Source: Pseudomonadota bacterium | GTDB lineage: Bacteria > Pseudomonadota > Alphaproteobacteria > Sphingomonadales > Sphingomonadaceae | Direction: 5' to 3' | Length of the DNA stretch: 12,035 nucleotides | Assembly (NCBI GenBank): GCA_023387085.1 | Contig: JAEWIL010000031.1 | Span: 1-12,035 of the forward strand | Shown here: positions 6,745 through 12,035 of the stretch, in pieces | Numbering within the stretch: the stretch's first letter is position 1 | Layout: every line of letters begins with the position of its first letter | The notes under the pieces: generated by a model | Told to the model about the DNA's origin: nothing | Databases searched by the model: none | What the model saw: the letters and a program-made list of their open reading frames with translations, nothing else | Translations under genes and position numbers: made by a program

Positions 6745-8258
6745 CGCTTGAACTCCTTCCTGTTTTCGCGATCCCGCATCGCCAGCAATTCCAGGGTCAC
6801 GCCGTTGGTCCAGCCGAACCCCGTTTCGGTGCCATATTCGCCGCCCGAGCCGGCAGAGCAGGCAACGACATCATATTTTTCGAGGAGCTGCCCGGTCGCG
6901 GCATAATGCGCCTCGACCATCGCCACCCAGCGATCGGCGATCATATCGGCGAGCTGCGTCTCGCCATAGCGGCGCAGGCCCGTGATCGCGATCCATTGCA
7001 ACGGCGCCCAGCCGTTCGGCGCATCCCATTGCTGCCCGCTGTCGCACTGCGTCGTCATCAGACCGCCGGGCCGCAGCAGGCGCTGCAGCGCCGACGCGGT
7101 CCGTGAAGCGCGCTTGCTGGTCGCGATCCCGGCAAAAAGCGGAAAGGCGGCGGCTGCAGTCAGGCGATCCGACGGCGCACCGCTGTCGAGATCGAAATCG
7201 ACATAATGGCCGCCCGCTTCGTACCACAGATGATCGGCGATGGCGCGTGCGCGGGCGTCAGCACGGACGGCATAATCGGCGGCCATACCCCGATCGCCCA
7301 GCCCCTCGGCTTCGGCCGAGATAGCCTGTTCGAGCCCGAACAACAGTGCATTGAGATCGGCCGGGACCAGTCGCGTGGTGCGGATCGAGCCAAGGCTTTG
7401 GCCGTCGGCGAGCCAGCGCGAACTGAAGTCCCAGCCGCTTTCGGCAGCGGCGCGCAGGTCGCGCCATAGCGCCCCCGCATCGCGCGCTTCGGCTTCGGCG
7501 GCGAGCGCAACGTCCTCGCGCCAACTTTCGTCGCGCGGGCGGTCGCTGTCGTCCCAATAACGGTTGAGCAACGCACCGTCGGCCAGCCGCACGACGCGGC
7601 GCGCCGCGGCCCCGGGCGCGAGGTCGGCTGCGCCGTCCATCCAATAGTCATGCTCGCGCACCATCCAGCCGAGCCGACGGCGACGGCCCTCGCCGCTGGC
7701 GTCGCGCGACAGCGCCGCCATCAGGTGGAAGAAGGGCGGGTGCGAGCGGCTGACATAATAGCTGCGCGTCCCGTTCGGGATATGGCCGATGCGGTCGAGC
7801 AGGCTGCCGAAATTGGCGATCATATTCTCGACGAGCTGCTGCTGCCCCGAGCGCGCGAGGCCGAGCATGGTGAAATAGCTGTCCCAATAATAGAGCTCTC
7901 GAAAGCGGCCACCGGGCACGACATAGGCGTGCGGAATCCAGAGCTCCGACGACCCCGGCGCCGGTTCGCTCGCAGCGCGCGTCAGCAGCGGCCATAGCGC
8001 CTCGATATGCGCGGCGAGCGGACGCTGGTCGAGCGGCGGGTCGGCCCAGTCCTGCGGCAGGTCGAAATTGGCGAGGACGAAGCGGCGCAATTCGTCCCTG
8101 CCCTCCGGCCGTTCGGCCTTCCAGTCGGCGAGGATCGCGGCGGGCGCGCGGCGCGGGCGCGCGTCGGCGAAGGTCTTGGAATCGGGGAACAGTGCGCGTT
8201 CCTGCACCGCCGCGAACAGCGGGCCGAACAGCCCGGCGGGGGTATCGACGGTGATCAT
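6741..8258 (-). CDS. treF: Trehalase, glycoside hydrolase family 37
   Basis: This enzyme hydrolyses alpha,alpha-trehalose to two glucose molecules with inversion. It has about 505 residues, and nearly every GH37 landmark is present: signature one, PGGRFRELYYWDSY (115-128); RSYYVSRSHPPFF (165-177); NRYWDDSDRPRDESW (232-246); the catalytic acid Asp277 in ESGWDFSSRW; signature two, QWDAPNGWAP (410-419); and the catalytic base Glu474 in GGEYGTETGFGWTNGV. The N-terminus (MITVDTPAGLFGPL) has no signal peptide, unlike periplasmic TreA, so it should act in the cytoplasm like TreF; the symbol reflects that analogy, not proven orthology. The frame stays open far upstream, but that part only overlies the transporter gene. 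ATG 8258 overlaps the transporter stop (ATGA) and has GGGAG at 8270-8266 with a seven-base spacer. The position directly after a sugar transporter suggests import followed by hydrolysis. The C-terminus ends normally after TLELLAMRDRENRKEFKR. Confidence 0.95.
   Translation of the reverse strand: MITVDTPAGLFGPLFAAVQERALFPDSKTFADARPRRAPAAILADWKAERPEGRDELRRFVLANFDLPQDWADPPLDQRPLAAHIEALWPLLTRAASEPAPGSSELWIPHAYVVPGGRFRELYYWDSYFTMLGLARSGQQQLVENMIANFGSLLDRIGHIPNGTRSYYVSRSHPPFFHLMAALSRDASGEGRRRRLGWMVREHDYWMDGAADLAPGAAARRVVRLADGALLNRYWDDSDRPRDESWREDVALAAEAEARDAGALWRDLRAAAESGWDFSSRWLADGQSLGSIRTTRLVPADLNALLFGLEQAISAEAEGLGDRGMAADYAVRADARARAIADHLWYEAGGHYVDFDLDSGAPSDRLTAAAAFPLFAGIATSKRASRTASALQRLLRPGGLMTTQCDSGQQWDAPNGWAPLQWIAITGLRRYGETQLADMIADRWVAMVEAHYAATGQLLEKYDVVACSAGSGGEYGTETGFGWTNGVTLELLAMRDRENRKEFKR
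6753..6758 (-). promoter_or_regulatory. Strong Shine-Dalgarno of the alpha/beta-hydrolase, inside trehalase
   Basis: AAGGAG on the minus strand, within a longer AGGAAGGAG, lies in the last codons of the trehalase gene, eight bases from GTG 6744 and eleven from ATG 6741. It is the best ribosome site in the operon and should allow re-initiation immediately after trehalase terminates. Confidence 0.6.
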
Positions 8259-9466
8259 GCGGCGGCTCCCGCGACGCGCCGCCGCACGAGCGGTAGTGCG
8301 AGCGCGACCAGCGCGATCGGGAGCAGCAGCAGATAGAAAGCGGTCGTGCCCGGCAGCGTCTGGAAAAGCAGCCCGACGAGGAAGGAGCCGATCGTGCCGC
8401 CGAGTGCGGAGAAGATCACGATCAGCCCGATCATCGCCGCATGGCGCTGCTGCGGCAGCGCGCTCAGGGCAACCGAGCAGACGGTCGGATAAACAGGCGC
8501 GAGGAAGAAGCCGATCGCCGGGAGGAGCCAAGCGGCGGCAGGCGCGCTCGTCCAGTCGATCCCGGCGCGCGGTCGCATCCCTTCGGCGAGCGGCAGCGCG
8601 GCGACGACGAGCAGCGCCAGTGCCGCAAGGCAGACCAGCAGCACCGGCAGCCAGTCGATGCGGCGAAGCAGGACGCCCGACGCCAGCCGCCCGAGTGCGA
8701 GCGACGCGACGAAGAGGCTCGACATCTGGACACTCATCGCGTTGGGCAGATGCAATATCTCGCGGTTGAAGGTCGGCAGCCAGGTGCCGACCCCCTGTTC
8801 GACCAGCACATAGAGAAACAGCGCGGCGAGCACGGCGACGGTCGCGGGCAGCGCGGCGAGCGCCAGCATTGCCTTCCACCCCGCCGATACCGTTGTCCCC
8901 TCGCTCGGGATAGGGCCTTCGTCGAGGCGCGCGCCGAACCAGAGGGCGGCCACGAGCGCGAAAAGCGCCGCGAGCAGCCAATAGACGCGCAGCCAGTCGC
9001 CGGTATCGATGAACCAGCCGAAGATCCATGCGCCCGCGAGCACGCCGCCCATGAACACGCCCTCGATCAGACCGGTGATGCTGGCATGATCGGCGGGATC
9101 GCGCGCGACGAGTCCGATCGCCGAATAGGTCGCGATCTTGGTGATACCGAACGCCAGCCCGGTCGCCACGAACAGCGCCTGCATCGCGGCAAAGCCGGTC
9201 GCGAACGAAACGAGCAGGCAGGCGGCCGCCATCGCCGCAAGCACCGCGACCAGCGAGCGGCGATAGCCGAAGGCGGGCACCGCGGCGACGAGCAGGAAGG
9301 AAGCGACGACGACCGACAGATCCTTGCACGCCTCGAGCGTCGATCCCATCGGCTTGCTGATCCCGAACTCGGCGATCGATTGCAGGATGATGGTGCCGAT
9401 GCTGTTCATCAGCAGGCCGAGCAGCGCATAGGTGAGCGCGAGCGAGGCGATGGTGCGGGTTCGCAT
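8255..9466 (-). CDS. MFS sugar transporter, FHS (FucP/TsgA-like) group
   Basis: This is an inner-membrane secondary transporter of the major facilitator superfamily, about 403 residues with some twelve hydrophobic segments, the first at about 7-32. Features pointing to the FHS (fucose-permease-like) group are the opening LTYALLGLLMNSIG, the start of the second half LYVLVEQGVGTWLPTF (about 218-233, with a conserved Glu in the membrane), and PVYPTVCSVALSALPQQR (about 324-341), which parallels the PTIFSLAL motif of FucP relatives. Members carry sugars with protons. The frame is open some 220 codons further upstream, but that part merely overlies the esterase gene in another frame. ATG 9466 overlaps the esterase stop as TGATG. 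The stop overlaps the trehalase start as ATGA. Lying directly before a cytoplasmic trehalase, it plausibly imports trehalose or a related disaccharide; glucose released outside is an alternative. No good Shine-Dalgarno is visible, so translation may depend on coupling. Confidence 0.88.
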   Translation of the reverse strand: MRTRTIASLALTYALLGLLMNSIGTIILQSIAEFGISKPMGSTLEACKDLSVVVASFLLVAAVPAFGYRRSLVAVLAAMAAACLLVSFATGFAAMQALFVATGLAFGITKIATYSAIGLVARDPADHASITGLIEGVFMGGVLAGAWIFGWFIDTGDWLRVYWLLAALFALVAALWFGARLDEGPIPSEGTTVSAGWKAMLALAALPATVAVLAALFLYVLVEQGVGTWLPTFNREILHLPNAMSVQMSSLFVASLALGRLASGVLLRRIDWLPVLLVCLAALALLVVAALPLAEGMRPRAGIDWTSAPAAAWLLPAIGFFLAPVYPTVCSVALSALPQQRHAAMIGLIVIFSALGGTIGSFLVGLLFQTLPGTTAFYLLLLPIALVALALPLVRRRVAGAAA

Positions 9467-10497
9467 CACCGCGCGCTTCGTCCCAAATGCCGGTCGAAGA
9501 AGGACGCGATCAGACGATAGGCCTCCATCGATTCGGGCATGTCGGGCCAGACGAAAAACGCGTGCGGCAGGCCATCGAACAAATGGAGCTCGCTCGGCAC
9601 CCCCGCTGCCGTCAGCCGCCGGTCGGCGAGCGTCAGCGCGCTGACCGCGAAATCGCGCCCGCCGGCCAGCAGCAGCGTCGGCGGCATCGCCTTGATCTCG
9701 TCGGGTGATGCGAGCGGATAGGCGGCGGGGTCGCTTGCCGGAACGTCCTGCATATAGGCCAGCGGCAGCACGTCGGGGAGCGCGGGTGCGGGCAGCGCCG
9801 CACCGCCGGTGATCGGTCCGGCCAGATAGGGACTGTCGCCCGAATAGGGCGCGCCGGTACCGCAGAAGGTGCCGATCGCGCCGGGGCGCGGCAGGCCCTG
9901 ACGGCGTATCCACGCGGTCGCCTGCGCGGTGATGACGCCGCCTGCAGAGCAGCCGTAGAGGCCAATATTCTCCGGACGATACTCTTTGAGCAGCGCCTTG
10001 TAGACCGCCGTGACGTCCTCGGACGCCGCAGGATAGCGATGCTCGGGCGCGAGACGGTAATCGACGGTCACCACCTTGACGCCCATCGTCGCGGCGACCG
10101 GAATCGCCTCGACCAGCGCGCCGCTGCCCGATCCCCACATGAACGCGCCGCCATGGACGTTGACGAGCACGCGCGCGGCATTGTCCTTGGCGGTCCCGGC
10201 CGCGGGTTCGACGATGTCGACGGTCACGCCGTTCATCGTCACACGCCGCTCGCGGGTCCGAAAATGCCGCCGCATCTCGGCGAGGCGATCGTCGTTGTAG
10301 CGGTCGTAGAAGGCGCGCTGCTTGGCTACGTCGGTCGTGATTTCGGCCGGAGCGGTGGCCGCAGCCATGCGCTGGAGCACGGCCTGCGCTTCGTCGCTGA
10401 GCTGGTTCGACACCGGCAGCGTAAAGGCCGGCACCGCGAGCTGCGCCGCAGCGGGCGAAGCAGCAGCGAGCGCGGCGGCGGCGAGCGATAGTTTCAT
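9466..10497 (-). CDS. HSL-family esterase (alpha/beta-hydrolase 3), exported, second copy
   Basis: This is a carboxylesterase of the hormone-sensitive-lipase (type IV) group, about 343 residues. MKLSLAAAALAAASPAAAQ is a Sec signal peptide, so the enzyme should be periplasmic. The oxyanion motif is HGGAF at 115-119, where many relatives have HGGG. The nucleophile elbow is YGCSAGG with Ser184, the Asp is 282 in GGRDFAVS, and His312 lies in LFDGLPHAF. The YRLAPEHRYPA block (147-157) is a strong family marker. The preceding gene is a recognisable paralogue with the same order of motifs. ATG 10497 overlaps its stop (ATGA), with GGGAG at 10509-10505 and a seven-base spacer. The open frame continuing to 10713 is a shadow of that paralogue. 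Such enzymes prefer short acyl esters, for example acetyl groups on sugars; the natural substrate is not evident. Confidence 0.92.
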   Translation of the reverse strand: MKLSLAAAALAAASPAAAQLAVPAFTLPVSNQLSDEAQAVLQRMAAATAPAEITTDVAKQRAFYDRYNDDRLAEMRRHFRTRERRVTMNGVTVDIVEPAAGTAKDNAARVLVNVHGGAFMWGSGSGALVEAIPVAATMGVKVVTVDYRLAPEHRYPAASEDVTAVYKALLKEYRPENIGLYGCSAGGVITAQATAWIRRQGLPRPGAIGTFCGTGAPYSGDSPYLAGPITGGAALPAPALPDVLPLAYMQDVPASDPAAYPLASPDEIKAMPPTLLLAGGRDFAVSALTLADRRLTAAGVPSELHLFDGLPHAFFVWPDMPESMEAYRLIASFFDRHLGRSAR

Positions 10498-11462
10498 GGT
10501 CTCTCTCCCAGCCGCTCGGTAAAGAAGCGCGCCATCACGGCAAAGGCCTCGTCGCTTTCGGGCGAATCGATATAGGCCCAGAATGCGTGTGGCAGCCCGT
10601 CGAACACCACCAGCTTCGCGGGCGCCCCCGCCGCGTCGATCGCGCGGCAGAAGTCTGCGGTACCGCTCAGCAGGAAATCGCGCGTGCTGGCGAGACACAG
10701 CGTCGCCGGCCAATGCGTCAGATCGCCAAGTTGAGGCGAGAAAAGCGGATCGCTGGCCGTCGTTCGACCCGCATAAAGCCGGACCTGCGCATCGACGACC
10801 GCGGCATCGGCGAACAGACCGGCGCTGTCCCCTGCCCGCGACAGATCGCCGGCGCCCGAGAAGAAACCCAGCGCGGCGGGCTGCGGCAATGTCTCGGCGC
10901 GCAGCCGTGCGACGAGCTCGGCCGACAGGATCGCGCCCGCCGAGGTGCCATAGACTCCGATCCGCGCCGGATCATGATCCGCCAGCAAGGCGCGATAGAC
11001 GGCTAGCGCGTCCTCCACCCCTTCGGGAAAGGCATGTTCGGGGGCCAGGCGATAGCGCACCGCGACGACGCGATAACCGGTGCGCGCGGCGACTGCGGCA
11101 TTCTCGCTGATCGACCCCGCATCGAGGACAAAGCCGCCACCGTGAAGGTTGAGCAGAACCGGCGCCTTCGCCGCGCCTTTTGCGGGGGTGAATATGCGGA
11201 CCGGAACCCCGGCGATCATATCTTCCTTCATCGTCACGCCGTACCGCGCGAGGCGCGGAACGCCGATTTCCTGTTGAATCGCCTCGATCCGAGCGCGCCG
11301 CGCCGCAATATCCGCGGGCTCGGGCGGGCGCGCAGCGTCTGCGGCGAGCCCCGCCTTCGCTTCAGGCGACAGGAAGTCGGGCCACGGCTCCTTCACCGCC
11401 TGCGCCTGCGCCGCCGAGACGAGCCCAGCCGCGAGCAGCGACATCGGAAGAAGCCGGATCAT
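10494..11462 (-). CDS. HSL-family esterase (alpha/beta-hydrolase 3), exported, first copy
   Basis: This is a carboxylesterase of the hormone-sensitive-lipase group, about 322 residues, probably periplasmic. MIRLLPMSLLAAGLVSAAQA is a Sec signal peptide ending in an Ala-x-Ala cleavage site. The core carries the classical oxyanion motif HGGGF (107-111), YRLAPEHAFPEG (137-148), the nucleophile Ser174 in YGTSAGA, Asp262 in STRDFLLSG, and His292 in VFDGLPHAFWAY. It shares the family layout and several near-identical blocks with the next gene, but differs in the oxyanion loop and mid-region, which suggests an old duplication with different acyl or sugar preferences. The chosen ATG 11462 overlaps the GH1 stop as ATGA; a 50-codon in-frame extension to 11612 overlies the GH1 coding region and would bury the signal peptide. 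The Shine-Dalgarno is weak, so expression likely relies on coupling to GH1. Confidence 0.92.
   Translation of the reverse strand: MIRLLPMSLLAAGLVSAAQAQAVKEPWPDFLSPEAKAGLAADAARPPEPADIAARRARIEAIQQEIGVPRLARYGVTMKEDMIAGVPVRIFTPAKGAAKAPVLLNLHGGGFVLDAGSISENAAVAARTGYRVVAVRYRLAPEHAFPEGVEDALAVYRALLADHDPARIGVYGTSAGAILSAELVARLRAETLPQPAALGFFSGAGDLSRAGDSAGLFADAAVVDAQVRLYAGRTTASDPLFSPQLGDLTHWPATLCLASTRDFLLSGTADFCRAIDAAGAPAKLVVFDGLPHAFWAYIDSPESDEAFAVMARFFTERLGERP
10505..10509 (-). promoter_or_regulatory. Ribosome binding site of second HSL esterase
   Basis: GGGAG on the minus strand, inside the last codons of the first esterase, lies seven bases before ATG 10497. It supports that start, which begins exactly at a signal peptide. 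Confidence 0.5.
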
Positions 11463-12035
11463 CCCGCTCGAACCCCGCCCGCCCGTGCGATCGCGCCGAG
11501 ACGCTTCGCGCTCGGCTTGACTGTGCGTCTGAAGCTTTGCCGGTCGACCGAAACCAAGCCGAATTTCGGGCCATAGCCCGACATCCATTCGAAATTGTCC
11601 AGCAGCGACCAATGGATATAGCCGATCACGGGCACCCCGTCCTTCCGCGCTGCCTCGACCGAAGCGACGGCTTCGGGAATGAAGCGCTCGCGCTCGCTAT
11701 CGTCGGCGGCGTCGATGCCGTTCTCGGTCACCATCACCGGAAGACCGGTCGCCTGATGGGCATAACGCACGACATTGCCGACCGCAGCGGGAAACCATTC
11801 GCCCCCGCCCGGACGGCGGGGAACGCCAGCGGGAATATCGACATCGCGATCGACGCCGACATAGGCCCGGCCATAGGTCTGCACGCCGATGAAATCATCC
11901 TTGTCCATCACCGCGAAAAAGGGGTCATAGACTTCGTTTCGCTTGCGCTTGATGCCGCTGTCGGGGCCAATGGGAACATTGTCGGGGATGGCGAGGCTCA
12001 TCCCGACCGGCAGGTCGGAACGCGCCGCCCGGATC
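11459..12035 (-). CDS. Glycoside hydrolase family 1 beta-glucosidase, 5' end outside window
   Basis: This is the C-terminal 192 or so residues of a family 1 retaining beta-glycosidase; complete members have about 400-470. The frame stays open past ATG 12001 to the window edge, reading RAARSDLPVGMSLAIPD, which is a typical internal family 1 segment, so the ATG is not the start. The catalytic nucleophile Glu is in VMVTENGID, and the sugar-binding block YIHWSLLDNFEWMSGYG follows, with FGLVSVDR and the KPSAK end region. The acid/base NEP motif and any signal peptide lie off the window, so location in the cell is unknown. At the usual NYY segment before the nucleophile the protein reads FIGVQTYGR, with Gln in place of the normal Asn. 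The stop overlaps the first esterase's start (ATGA). It is the most upstream gene visible in the operon; whether others precede it is unknown. Beta-glucosidase is the likeliest activity, but galactosidase or fucosidase side activities occur in the family. Confidence 0.92.
   Translation of the reverse strand, partial: IRAARSDLPVGMSLAIPDNVPIGPDSGIKRKRNEVYDPFFAVMDKDDFIGVQTYGRAYVGVDRDVDIPAGVPRRPGGGEWFPAAVGNVVRYAHQATGLPVMVTENGIDAADDSERERFIPEAVASVEAARKDGVPVIGYIHWSLLDNFEWMSGYGPKFGLVSVDRQSFRRTVKPSAKRLGAIARAGGVRAG

Noticed and set aside
8259..9329. Continuous frame joining the trehalase to an arginine-rich N-terminal half (862 residues in total)
   Set aside because: The extra part overlies the MFS gene in another frame and is a low-complexity Arg/Ala product. 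The trehalase starts cleanly at ATG 8258 with a ribosome site, so this is not a fusion protein.
8441..9520. 359-codon plus-strand frame opposite the MFS gene
   Set aside because: The highly charged RREE-like composition is the complement of hydrophobic membrane codons; no ribosome site or motif supports it.
9467..10138. Upstream extension of the MFS transporter frame
   Set aside because: It overlies the second esterase and lacks membrane character. The transporter's first helix begins just after ATG 9466.
10498..10713. Upstream extension of the second esterase frame
   Set aside because: It overlies the end of the first esterase, and ATG 10497 begins directly at a signal peptide.

Overview
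The window looks like a chromosome segment of a high-GC Gram-negative bacterium. TonB-dependent uptake, a Tat-exported family 3 glycosidase and tightly overlapping catabolic genes suggest an alphaproteobacterium, most likely of the Sphingomonadales. That placement rests on gene style and composition only; there is no rRNA or other marker gene here.

Layout. The left part (1-2785) is on the plus strand: the 3' nine-tenths or so of a TonB-dependent outer-membrane receptor, then a TetR-type regulator. The right part (3029-12035) is entirely on the minus strand and is one compact seven-gene transcription unit. Read in its own direction it holds a family 1 glycosidase (5' end outside the window), two tandem HSL-family esterases, an FHS-like MFS sugar transporter, a GH37 trehalase, an exported alpha/beta-hydrolase, and a Tat-exported family 3 beta-glucosidase. 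Five of the six junctions are overlapping stop/start codons (ATGA, TGATG or GTGATG type) and the sixth is a 17-base gap, so translation is probably coupled throughout. The two gene blocks converge on a 243-base, relatively AT-rich spacer (2786-3028).

How the genes fit together. The receptor would bring a ligand across the outer membrane. Three esterase-like hydrolases and GH3 carry export signals and would act on it in the periplasm; the location of GH1 is unknown because its N-terminus is missing. The MFS protein would carry a freed sugar across the inner membrane. The trehalase keeps every GH37 landmark but has no signal peptide, so it should split trehalose in the cytoplasm. An acylated and/or beta-glucosylated trehalose conjugate is the most economical substrate that uses all the parts. 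This is an inference; each enzyme family is known, but I do not recognise this combination as a described pathway.

Several starts differ from the longest open frame. For the trehalase, the MFS protein and both small esterases, the long upstream extensions are out-of-frame readings of the preceding gene, and I chose the overlapping start codons instead. No tRNA, rRNA, CRISPR array or intact insertion sequence was seen.
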